Below are positions 1-6,254 of a stretch of 17,239 bases of DNA, piece by piece. The notes under the pieces are model-generated. The model did not search any database and had not been told where the DNA came from. It worked only from the letters and a program-made list of their open reading frames with translations. Where the stretch lies: assembly GCA_003240855.1 (NCBI GenBank), contig QFNN01000061.1, forward strand, positions 1 to 17,239, read 5' to 3'. The DNA is from Sphingomonas sanxanigenens (GTDB lineage: Bacteria; Pseudomonadota; Alphaproteobacteria; Sphingomonadales; Sphingomonadaceae). Positions within the stretch are counted from its first letter, which is position 1. Each line of letters starts with the position of its first letter. The translations under genes were made by a program, and so were the position numbers.

Positions 1-2
1 CG

Positions 3-365
3 GCGCTGGAAAATCTGCCCAATGTCGCGCTGATCGAGCCGCTCGATTATCCGCATTTCGTGCGCCTGCTCGACATGGCCGAGATCGTCCTGACCGACAG
101 CGGCGGCGTGCAGGAGGAAGCGCCCGCGCTGGGCAAGCCCGTGCTCGTCATGCGCGAGACCACCGAGCGCCCCGAAGGCGTCGAGGCGGGCACCGCGCGC
201 CTTGTCGGCACCGATCCCGAACGCATCGTCCACGAGATATTTACCCTGCTCGACGACAAGCAGGCTTATGCCCGCATGGCCCGCGCCCACAATCCCTATG
301 GCGACGGTCAGGCGAGCGCGCGCATCGCAAGGGTCGTCGTCGATGGTTTCGGATCAAGCGCCTAA
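3..365 (+). CDS. wecB: UDP-N-acetylglucosamine 2-epimerase, C-terminal part (cut by window edge)
   Basis: This is the last 120 residues of a gene that starts before the window. The non-hydrolysing epimerase interconverts UDP-GlcNAc and UDP-ManNAc in the cytoplasm. The visible part carries the family's nucleotide-binding signature: DSGGVQEEAPALGKPVLVMR, followed by TTERPEGVEAGTARLVG, which contact the UDP moiety in known WecB structures. The frame is open from base 3 to a TAA at 363-365. The last 23 bases overlap the start of wecC, whose enzyme uses the product of this reaction, so the two are almost certainly one operon. Nothing about the N-terminal half can be judged here. Confidence 0.93.
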   Translation, partial: ALENLPNVALIEPLDYPHFVRLLDMAEIVLTDSGGVQEEAPALGKPVLVMRETTERPEGVEAGTARLVGTDPERIVHEIFTLLDDKQAYARMARAHNPYGDGQASARIARVVVDGFGSSA

Positions 366-1638
366 GGTCGTCGTCATGGGGCTCGGCTATATCGGGCTGC
401 CGACCGCTGCGCTGATCGCCCGATCGGGGGCGAGCGTACTGGGCGTCGATGTCGACGACGCCGTGGTCGAGACGGTCAATTCGGGGCGCATCCATATCGA
501 GGAGATCGACCTGGCCGGGCTGGTGCAAGGCGTGGTCGAACGCGGCCTGCTGCGCGCGGCGACGCAGGCCGGGCCGGCGGACGTGTTCGTCATCGCCGTC
601 CCCACCCCGATCGGCCCCGATCACGCGCCGGACACCAGCCACATCCTCGCCGCCGCGCGCGCGATCGCGCCGGTTCTGCGGCCCGGAAACTGCGTCATCC
701 TCGAATCGACGTCGCCCGTCGGCACGACCGAGGCGCTGCGCGACCTGATCGCCGCAGCGCGCCCCGACCTGCGCCTGCCCGGCCGCGCGGGCGACCAGGC
801 CGACATCGCCATCGCCTATTGCCCCGAGCGCGTGCTGCCAGGCCGCATCCTCGTCGAACTGATCGACAATGACCGCTGCATCGGCGGCGTCACCCCGCGC
901 TGCGCGCGCAAGGCGCTCGGCTTTTACCGCCGGTTCGTGCGCGGCGCGTGCGTGACGACGACGGCGCGCACCGCCGAGATGGTCAAGCTGACCGAGAACG
1001 CCTTTCGCGACGTCAACATCGCCTTCGCCAACGAATTGTCGCGCGTCGCCGACGCGACCGGGCTGGACGTGTGGGACGTGATCCGCCTCGCCAACCGCCA
1101 CCCGCGCGTCAACATCCTCCAGCCTGGCCCCGGCGTCGGCGGACACTGCATCGCGGTCGATCCCTGGTTCATCGTCCACGCGGCGCCCGGGCATACGCCG
1201 CTGATCCGCACCGCGCGCGAAGTGAACGACGCCAAGACCGATCACGTCATCGCGCGCGCCGAGGCGCTGGCGGCGGAGCATCCGGCGGCGCGGATCGCCT
1301 GCCTGGGCCTCGCCTTCAAGGCCAATATCGACGATCTGCGCGAAAGCCCCGCGCTGCGCATCGCGCTGGCGCTGGCCGCGCGGCACGGCGAGCGGTTGAG
1401 CATCGTCGAGCCGCATATCCCGGCGCTGCCCGCCGCCTTCGCCGGAACGGGCGCCGAACTGGTCGACATCGATCAGGCGCTTGGCGACTGCGATCTGCTG
1501 ATCGTCCTTGTCGACCATGACATCTTCAGATCGGTGCCCATGGACGAGCGCGCGACCAAGATTGTCTATGACACGCGCGGCATCTGGCCCGACCAGCCGC
1601 GCCGCGAACCGGCGGCGATGTTGAAGCTGGCGGTCTGA
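343..1638 (+). CDS. wecC: UDP-N-acetyl-D-mannosamine dehydrogenase
   Basis: Encodes 431 residues, close to the roughly 420 of E. coli WecC. The enzyme oxidises UDP-ManNAc to UDP-ManNAcA in two NAD-dependent steps, supplying an acidic sugar for surface polysaccharide. The N-terminal Rossmann motif is GLGYIGLPTA (residues 13-22). The central domain carries the KLTENAFRDVNIAFANEL helix. The active-site motif GPGVGGHCIAVDPWF has its catalytic Cys at residue 269, and this motif separates WecC from the UDP-glucose dehydrogenases. A C-terminal UDP-binding domain (LGLAFKANIDDLRESPAL) follows. The ATG at 343 was chosen because it sits just before the Rossmann strand; the open frame extends further upstream, but that part lies inside wecB. 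The 23-base overlap with wecB implies translational coupling. No further polysaccharide genes follow, so the locus ends here or continues upstream of the window. Confidence 0.93.
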   Translation: MVSDQAPKVVVMGLGYIGLPTAALIARSGASVLGVDVDDAVVETVNSGRIHIEEIDLAGLVQGVVERGLLRAATQAGPADVFVIAVPTPIGPDHAPDTSHILAAARAIAPVLRPGNCVILESTSPVGTTEALRDLIAAARPDLRLPGRAGDQADIAIAYCPERVLPGRILVELIDNDRCIGGVTPRCARKALGFYRRFVRGACVTTTARTAEMVKLTENAFRDVNIAFANELSRVADATGLDVWDVIRLANRHPRVNILQPGPGVGGHCIAVDPWFIVHAAPGHTPLIRTAREVNDAKTDHVIARAEALAAEHPAARIACLGLAFKANIDDLRESPALRIALALAARHGERLSIVEPHIPALPAAFAGTGAELVDIDQALGDCDLLIVLVDHDIFRSVPMDERATKIVYDTRGIWPDQPRREPAAMLKLAV

Positions 1639-1647
1639 GGACTTCGG

Positions 1648-1725
1648 CACCGTTCGTCCCGAGCGCAGTCGAGGGATGCCGGCGCGATGCCCCACGTCCC
1701 TCGACTGCGCTCGGGACGAACGGTG
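1648..1725. repeat. Palindromic repeat, type A (perfect 29-bp arms)
   Basis: An inverted repeat with perfect 29-bp arms (1648-1676 and 1697-1725) and a 20-base loop. The arm core is TTCGTCCCGAGCGCAGTCGA. A second, imperfect copy lies at 3241-3314. It sits 9 bases after the wecC stop, so its RNA hairpin could also protect or end the wecBC transcript, although there is no T-run. I read it as a dispersed REP-like element of the chromosome; the genome-wide copy number cannot be seen here. Confidence 0.85.
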
Positions 1726-1733
1726 GGGGAGGC

Positions 1734-1811
1734 GTCATTGCGAGCGTAGCGAAGCAATCCAGTGCCGTGTCGGGCATCCATCCTGGATTGCTTCGCTACG
1801 CTCGCAATGAC
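1734..1811. repeat. Palindromic repeat, type B (perfect 29-bp arms)
   Basis: Perfect 29-bp arms (1734-1762 and 1783-1811) flank a 20-base loop, the same geometry as the type A element 8 bases to its left. The arm core is ATTGCGAGCGTAGCGAAGCA. Related copies occur at 3325-3407, 8829-8857 (one arm only) and 15480-15555 (decayed). All are intergenic. The pair A+B lies between wecC and the Nramp-like gene. Confidence 0.87.
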
Positions 1812-1860
1812 GGGAGGGGGTTCGGCCCCATGCTTGTCGCTTATGGCCTGCCGGGCGAAC

Positions 1861-1911
1861 ATCGGTTAGTGCCGGCCCGCCGATCCTCCCCGATGCGGGG
1901 CGGACGAGGGA
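1861..1911 (+). promoter_or_regulatory. Leader of the Nramp-like gene with short hairpins and Shine-Dalgarno
   Basis: The leader holds a possible stem of 5 bp (1861-1865 with 1880-1884) and a compact GC hairpin (CCCCG-ATG-CGGGG, 1888-1900), followed by GAGGGA at 1906-1911, which suits the ATG at 1922. Metal transporters of this kind are often controlled by leader RNAs, but I could not match this sequence to the yybP-ykoY or M-box riboswitch consensus. It is recorded as a structured leader only. Confidence 0.3.
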
Positions 1912-1921
1912 GACGGTTCCG

Positions 1922-3217
1922 ATGGAGAAGCAGAGCGATTCCGGAAGCCCCCTCGCCCGCTGGCGGCTGCGCGACTGGCGCAATCCGCTCCGGCGGCTCG
2001 GCCCCGGACTGATCACCGGCGTCGCCGACGACGATCCCAGCGGCATCGCCACCTATTCGCAGGCGGGCGCGCAGTTCGGCTTCAACATGCTGTGGACGAT
2101 GGCGCTTTCCTACCCGCTGATGTCGGCGGTGCAGTTGATGTGCGGCAATCTGGGGCGCGTCACCGGCAAGGGGCTGTCGGCGAACATCAAGGCGGTATTC
2201 TCGCCCCGACTGCTGCGCGCGCTGGTCGCGCTGCTGCTGATCGCCAACACGCTCAACATCGCCGCCGACGTCGCGGCGATGGGCGAGGCGGCCGAGCTGG
2301 TGACGGGCGTCGGACGCCACTGGATGACGCTGTTCTTCGTTGCGCTCACGCTTGTCCTCCAGATTTTCGTGCCTTATCATCGTTACGTCAACATATTGAA
2401 ATGGCTGACCTTATCCCTTCTTGCCTATGTGGCGGTGCTGTTCACCGTGCATGTCCCCTGGGGTGAGGTGCTGGCGCGCACCGTCTGGCCGCACCTGACC
2501 TTCGACGGCGACACCGCGACGATGATCGTCGGCGTCTTTGGCACGACGATCAGCCCCTATCTCTTCTTCTGGCAGGCGTCGGAGGAAGTCGAGGATCTGC
2601 GCGGCGGCCCCGGGCTGATCGACGCACCCGAAGCCGCGCCGACCGAGCTGGGCCGCATTTCGTGGGATACGTGGAGCGGGATGCTCTATTCCAACATCGC
2701 CGCCTGCTTCATCATCCTGGCGACCGCAGTGACGCTGCATGCCCAGGGACTGACCACGATCAACACCGCCGCCGAGGCGGCGAGCGCGCTCAGGCCGCTG
2801 GCAGGCGAAGCGGCCTTCGCGCTGTTCGCTATCGGCATATTGGGGGTCGGGCTGGTCGGCGTACCGGTGCTGGCCGGATCGGCCGCCTATGCGATGGCCG
2901 AGGCGATGGGCTGGCACACCGGGCTGGAGCGCAAGGTGAACGAAGCCAAGGGCTTCTATGGCGTGATCGCCGTCTCGGTGCTGGCTGCGCTCTTCATCCA
3001 GTTTTCGCCGATGAACCCGATGCGCGCGCTGTTCTGGAGCGCGGTGATCAACGGCGTGGTCGCGGTGCCGCTTATGGCCGTGCTGATCCTGCTCGTCTCG
3101 CGACGATCGGTGATGGGCGATTTCGTCGCCTCAAAACCCATTCGCATGCTCGGCTGGGCCGCGACCGGCCTGATGGGCGGCGCGGCGCTGCTGATGATCG
3201 GATCGATGTTTTTCTGA
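1922..3217 (+). CDS. Nramp-related divalent metal transporter (inner membrane)
   Basis: Encodes 431 residues with about eleven hydrophobic segments, the usual size for the Nramp/MntH fold, preceded by a basic cytoplasmic N-terminus. The first helix carries GPGLITGVADDDPSGIATYS (residues 27-46), with DDPSG where classical Mn/Fe Nramps have DPGN. Helix 6 carries GVFGTTISPYLFFWQASEEV (204-223), without the A/M-x-x-MPHN metal-binding motif. These substitutions place it outside the classical MntH branch and nearer the Nramp-related (NRMT-like) group, for which Mg/Mn transport has been reported; the substrate here is inferred and uncertain. The start is supported by GAGGGA 10 bases upstream. It stands alone between two pairs of palindromic repeats and points towards the convergent thioesterase gene. 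Confidence 0.85.
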   Translation: MEKQSDSGSPLARWRLRDWRNPLRRLGPGLITGVADDDPSGIATYSQAGAQFGFNMLWTMALSYPLMSAVQLMCGNLGRVTGKGLSANIKAVFSPRLLRALVALLLIANTLNIAADVAAMGEAAELVTGVGRHWMTLFFVALTLVLQIFVPYHRYVNILKWLTLSLLAYVAVLFTVHVPWGEVLARTVWPHLTFDGDTATMIVGVFGTTISPYLFFWQASEEVEDLRGGPGLIDAPEAAPTELGRISWDTWSGMLYSNIAACFIILATAVTLHAQGLTTINTAAEAASALRPLAGEAAFALFAIGILGVGLVGVPVLAGSAAYAMAEAMGWHTGLERKVNEAKGFYGVIAVSVLAALFIQFSPMNPMRALFWSAVINGVVAVPLMAVLILLVSRRSVMGDFVASKPIRMLGWAATGLMGGAALLMIGSMFF

Positions 3218-3240
3218 GCGCCGGGGCGGCTGTCCTTTTT

Positions 3241-3314
3241 CCGTTCGTGTCGAGCGAAATCGAGACATGCGCGCGCGATGCCGAACATTCCTCGACTTCG
3301 CTCGGGACGAACGG
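3241..3314. repeat. Palindromic repeat, type A, imperfect copy
   Basis: The arms at 3241-3265 and 3290-3314 pair over 25 bp with four mismatches. The right arm (CTCGGGACGAACGG at its outer end) matches the type A copy at 1697-1725 closely; the left arm has drifted. It lies 23 bases after the stop of the Nramp-like gene, in the convergent gap before the thioesterase gene, where such a hairpin could end transcripts. The order A then B repeats that seen at 1648-1811. Confidence 0.75.
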
Positions 3315-3324
3315 AGATCGGCTC

Positions 3325-3407
3325 GTCATTGCGAGCGCAGCGAAGCAATCCAGCCTGGCCTCCGGCATCTCTGGATTGCTTCGTCGGCTGCGCCGCCTCG
3401 CAATGAC
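3325..3407. repeat. Palindromic repeat, type B, with an 8-base expanded right arm
   Basis: The left arm (3325-3353) matches the type B arm at 1734-1762 except for one T-to-C change. The right arm (3371-3407) is 37 bases instead of 29 because it carries TCGG and CCGC on either side of the CTGCG core; the extra 8 bases can pair with each other around CTGCG, so they would form a small side hairpin in the folded element. It ends 9 bases before the thioesterase stop codon. Confidence 0.8.
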
Positions 3408-3415
3408 GGGAGGGT

Positions 3416-4204
3416 TCAGCCGTAAACCGCGACGGTCTGGCGGCCGACAAGCGCGAGGCGGCCGCTTTCGTGCCACATCTTCATGTCCTGCACGCTATAG
3501 CCGTTGCCCACCGTCTCGCCGCGCGTTTCAAACAGATACCAGTCGCCGCCGGGGAAATCGCCGCCCGTCGGCAGTTCGACCGACCAGGTCATCGTCGAGA
3601 CCGGCGCGAAGCTCCCGAACATGCTGAGCGCGCCGGGGGGCAGCGCATCGCCCAGCGCGATCAGCGAGGCCACGCCGTCAGGCGCGCCGCCGCGATGCCG
3701 CACCCAGACGCGCAGGAAAGGTTTGTCGGCGCCGCTGCCCGGCGGTCGCCCTTCCACGAGAAGCCCTTCAAAATTGACCGTGAAGCCCGGCACGCCGCGC
3801 ACCTGGAAAAACGGCTCGCCCGCGTCGCGCGACGCCGGGTCCAGCGGCATCGGCGCGTCATCATAGCTGTAAGCCGAATCGCGATCGCGACCGTAGCAGA
3901 GCAGCGCCTGGGTGGCGGGGCCGGCCTCGCCGACCGCCGCGACCGAGACGAAAGCGCTCGACTTGCCCTGCCGGACCATCGTGGTGCGATAATCGAGCAC
4001 GCCGACCGCAGGGCCGACAAAGGCGAACTGCGCCGAGCGCAGCATCGGCAGATCGGGATGATCGAGCCCCGCCGCCTTGACCGCGAACGCCGCGGAAAGC
4101 CCGCCGTAGAGCGTCTGGCCCTGCCGCCATGCCTCGCCGGGTTCGGCGCGCCAGCCTTCGCCCGCGCGCGTCAATCTTTCCAGTGCTTCGCTGAGTGCGC
4201 CCAC
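3416..4204 (-). CDS. Acyl-CoA thioesterase family protein (double hotdog, TesB-like)
   Basis: Encodes 262 residues, the expected size for two fused hotdog domains. The N-terminal domain shows GQTLYGGLSAAFAVKAA (about residues 29-45), the helix-and-turn signature of acyl-CoA thioesterases, followed by RSAQFAFVGPAVGVLDYRT. The C-terminal domain contains SFAPVSTMTWSVELP and ends with DWYLFETRGETVGNGYSVQD and GRLALVGRQTVAVYG, typical of this family. It should hydrolyse acyl-CoA thioesters in the cytoplasm; the chain-length preference is unknown. Where E. coli TesB has its catalytic Asp (SLDHS), this protein reads STMTW, so it belongs to the wider thioesterase-like group, not to TesB itself. It lies downstream of tRNA-Gln on the same strand and converges on the metal transporter. 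Confidence 0.82.
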   Translation of the reverse strand: MGALSEALERLTRAGEGWRAEPGEAWRQGQTLYGGLSAAFAVKAAGLDHPDLPMLRSAQFAFVGPAVGVLDYRTTMVRQGKSSAFVSVAAVGEAGPATQALLCYGRDRDSAYSYDDAPMPLDPASRDAGEPFFQVRGVPGFTVNFEGLLVEGRPPGSGADKPFLRVWVRHRGGAPDGVASLIALGDALPPGALSMFGSFAPVSTMTWSVELPTGGDFPGGDWYLFETRGETVGNGYSVQDMKMWHESGRLALVGRQTVAVYG

Positions 4205-4256
4205 AGATATTCCGATCCTGATTCCGAACGGGCGACCAGCCTTAGGCCGGGGGAGC

Positions 4257-4289
4257 CCGTCCGATACAGGCCTGCGGCGGATCGGACGG
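4257..4289 (-). other. Hairpin between tRNA-Gln and the thioesterase gene
   Basis: Perfect 9-bp arms (CCGTCCGAT at 4257-4265, ATCGGACGG at 4281-4289) enclose a 15-base loop. On the minus strand the hairpin begins 6 bases after the tRNA CCA end, but the T-run lies between tRNA and hairpin, not after it, so it is not a standard intrinsic terminator. It may mark the 3' boundary for tRNA processing, or be a weak terminator. Confidence 0.4.
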
Positions 4290-4295
4290 AAAAAT

Positions 4296-4369
4296 TGGAT
4301 GCCCCGCGTGGATTCGAACCACGATAAACGGAATCAGAATCCGTTGTCCTACCATTGAACGACGGGGCA
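4296..4369 (-). tRNA. tRNA-Gln, anticodon CUG, CCA encoded
   Basis: Read on the minus strand, the gene begins TGCCCCG and ends CGGGGCA-T-CCA, giving a perfect 7-bp acceptor stem. The D-arm is GTTC-loop-GGAC, the anticodon stem is ACGGA/TCCGT around the loop TTCTGAT (anticodon CTG), and the T-arm is CGTGG-TTCGAAT-CCACG. The anticodon reads CAG, a glutamine codon. The first pair is U1-A72, a usual glutamine identity element; the discriminator base is U73, whereas E. coli tRNA-Gln has G73. CCA is encoded in the DNA at 4296-4298. The gene has its own strong promoter at 4382-4410. Confidence 0.94.
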
Positions 4370-4381
4370 TCGGAGGCGCGC

Positions 4382-4410
4382 CAGATAGGGCGGCGAATCG
4401 GCTCTGTCAA
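4382..4410 (-). promoter_or_regulatory. Sigma70-type promoter of tRNA-Gln
   Basis: On the minus strand the sequence reads TTGACA, exactly 17 bases, then TATCTG: a perfect -35 box and a four-of-six -10 box at ideal spacing. Transcription would start near 4375, about 6 bases before the mature tRNA 5' end. This is the best promoter match I found in the window. Confidence 0.78.
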
Positions 4411-4510
4411 CGCCGATCCCGCCCTTGCCGCGACGAAGCGCACCCGATAGGCTGCCATTCAAGTACCGGCGGCGCATGCCGTTTCGGATAAGAACAGATT
4501 GGTGCGGCAT

Positions 4511-5566
4511 ATGGTGGGTCCGTCCACTGCGATGCCGCGGCGGGCCGGAAATCCGGCGCGCGCGGCGAAAGAACAGGCGATGGGCGGCGTGGCCCCCGGT
4601 CGCCGCTGCTACGGAGCGCTGGACCTCGGCACCAATAACTGCCGCCTCCTGATCGCACGCCCGGCGGCCGATGGCTTCGTGATCGTCGACGCCTTCTCGC
4701 GCATCGTGCGCCTGGGCGAAGGCCTCGCCACCACCGGCCGCCTGAGCGACGCGGCGATCGAACGCGCAGTGAGCGCGCTGGCGATCTGCGCGGACAAGCT
4801 GCGCCGCCGCCATGTCCATGTCGCGCGATCGGTGGCGACCGAAGCCTGCCGCCGCGCAACCAACGGCCGCGCCTTCATCGAACGCGTCCGCCGCGAAACG
4901 GGAATCGCGCTCGACATCATCAGCGCGGAGGAGGAAGCGCGGCTGGCGGTAATGGGCTGCCACGCGCTGCTCGAACCCGGCGAGGGGCCGGCGCTGATCT
5001 TCGATATTGGCGGGGGATCGACCGAGCTTGTGCTGGTCGACACGAGCGGGCCTTCGCCGCGCACGATCGACTGGTTCAGCGCGCCGTGGGGCGTTGTCTC
5101 GCTGACCGAGATCGAGCATCAGGGCGATCTGACGACCATCGACGCGAGGCTGGACGCCTATCGCCGGATGAAGGCGCGCGTGGCGGCGAGCTTCGCGCCC
5201 TTCGCCGCCCGGCTGCCGAAGGAACCGGCGGCGCGGCGGCGGCTGCTCGGCACCAGCGGCACGGTGACGACGCTCGCCAGCGTGCATCTGGGCCTGCCCT
5301 GCTATGACCGGCAGGCGGTCGACGGACTGATCGTGCCGGCGACGGCGATGCGCGAGATCAGCGCCGGGCTGGCCGCGATGCCGATCGAGGAACGCAAGGC
5401 GATGCCCTGCATCGGTCCCGAACGCGCCGATCTGGTCGTTGCCGGCTGTGCGATATTGGAGGCAATTTTGGACATCTTTCCCGCCGACCGTCTCGGCGTC
5501 GCCGACCGCGGCATTCGCGAAGGCATTCTCCGCTCGCTGATGGCGCGCGACGGGATCGGCTGGTGA
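4511..5566 (+). CDS. Ppx/GppA-family phosphatase, short form (exopolyphosphatase or pppGpp phosphohydrolase)
   Basis: Encodes 351 residues from the ATG at 4511. The family removes terminal phosphate from polyphosphate or from pppGpp, linking phosphate storage to the stringent response. The actin-like ATPase fold is visible as ALDLGTNNCRLLIA (phosphate loop 1, about residue 36), SVATEACRRA with the catalytic Glu at residue 111, FDIGGGSTELVLV (phosphate loop 2, about 164) and LLGTSGTVTTLASVHLGL near residue 245. The protein stops after the two core domains; the C-terminal HD-like domain of E. coli PPX (about 510 residues) is absent, as is common in alphaproteobacteria. The start is uncertain: TTG 4499, ATG 4511 and ATG 4580 are in frame and none has a strong Shine-Dalgarno; the first 23 residues are basic and poorly conserved-looking. 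The stop overlaps the rlmE start codon. Sequence alone cannot decide between polyP and pppGpp. Confidence 0.88.
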   Translation: MVGPSTAMPRRAGNPARAAKEQAMGGVAPGRRCYGALDLGTNNCRLLIARPAADGFVIVDAFSRIVRLGEGLATTGRLSDAAIERAVSALAICADKLRRRHVHVARSVATEACRRATNGRAFIERVRRETGIALDIISAEEEARLAVMGCHALLEPGEGPALIFDIGGGSTELVLVDTSGPSPRTIDWFSAPWGVVSLTEIEHQGDLTTIDARLDAYRRMKARVAASFAPFAARLPKEPAARRRLLGTSGTVTTLASVHLGLPCYDRQAVDGLIVPATAMREISAGLAAMPIEERKAMPCIGPERADLVVAGCAILEAILDIFPADRLGVADRGIREGILRSLMARDGIGW

Positions 5567-6234
5567 GCCGCCCCGGACCCGGCGGACGCCAGCGCGTCCG
5601 CACCGCGCGCAACCGCACAGCGGCCTCGACCCGCTGGCTCGAACGCCAGCTCAACGACCCCTATGTCCGCAAGGCCAAGGCCGAGGGCTATCGCAGCCGC
5701 GCGGCCTACAAGCTGATCGAGCTCGACCAGCGCTTCGGCCTTATCAAGGGCGCGGCGCGCGTCGTCGACCTTGGCGTCGCGCCAGGCGGGTGGAGCCAGG
5801 TGGTGCGCAAGCTCGCCCCGCGCGCCGTCGTCGTCGGCATCGACCTGCTGCCGACCGACCCGATCGACGGCGTGACCCTGTTCCAGATGGACTTCATGGC
5901 CGACGACGCGCCCGGGAAGCTGACCGAAGCGCTGGGCGGACCGGCGGACATCGTGCTGTCCGACATGGCGGCCAACACCGTCGGCCACCCGCAGACCGAC
6001 CATCTGCGCACGATGGGCCTCGTCGAAGCAGGCGTACAGTTCGCGATCGAGACGCTGCGCCCCGGCGGCAGCTTCGTCGCCAAGGTGCTGGCGGGCGGCG
6101 CGGACAACAACCTCGTCGCCGAGCTGAAACGCAACTTCGCCACGGTGAAGCACGCCAAGCCGCCGGCGAGCCGCAAGGAATCATCCGAATGGTATGTGAT
6201 CGCACAGGGCTTCAAGGGGCGCGATCCGGGTTGA
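5563..6234 (+). CDS. rlmE: 23S rRNA (uridine(2552)-2'-O)-methyltransferase
   Basis: Encodes 223 residues. RlmE (FtsJ/RrmJ) methylates the ribose of U2552 in the A-loop of 23S rRNA during late 50S assembly, using S-adenosylmethionine. The SAM-binding motif is VVDLGVAPGGWSQ (residues 67-79). The K-D-K-E catalytic tetrad is complete: K50 (SRAAYKL), D134 (VLSDMAANTVGH), K174 (FVAKVL) and E209 (SSEWYV). The start is a GTG at 5563 that shares bases with the TGA of the preceding phosphatase gene (overlap of 4 bases, GTGA), which implies coupled translation. The first 20 residues are rich in Arg, as expected for an rRNA-binding tail. Confidence 0.95.
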   Translation: MSRPGPGGRQRVRTARNRTAASTRWLERQLNDPYVRKAKAEGYRSRAAYKLIELDQRFGLIKGAARVVDLGVAPGGWSQVVRKLAPRAVVVGIDLLPTDPIDGVTLFQMDFMADDAPGKLTEALGGPADIVLSDMAANTVGHPQTDHLRTMGLVEAGVQFAIETLRPGGSFVAKVLAGGADNNLVAELKRNFATVKHAKPPASRKESSEWYVIAQGFKGRDPG

Positions 6235-6254
6235 AGGGGGACGAAGGGGGGACA

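Noticed and set aside
241..1695. A 484-codon minus-strand frame opposite wecC
   Set aside because: It is a GC-driven shadow of wecC, rich in Arg, Gly and Asp with no recognisable domain, and it runs into the palindrome at 1648-1725.
1861..1921. A known metal riboswitch (yybP-ykoY or M-box) before the Nramp-like gene
   Set aside because: Neither consensus could be matched, and the leader is too short for a full M-box.
1734..3407. The clustered palindromes as a CRISPR array
   Set aside because: The units are inverted, not direct, repeats; there is no regular repeat-spacer pattern and no cas gene.
4257..4289. Hairpin after tRNA-Gln as an intrinsic terminator
   Set aside because: On the transcribed strand the T-run precedes the hairpin, so the order is wrong for a standard Rho-independent terminator. 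It was kept only as a hairpin.
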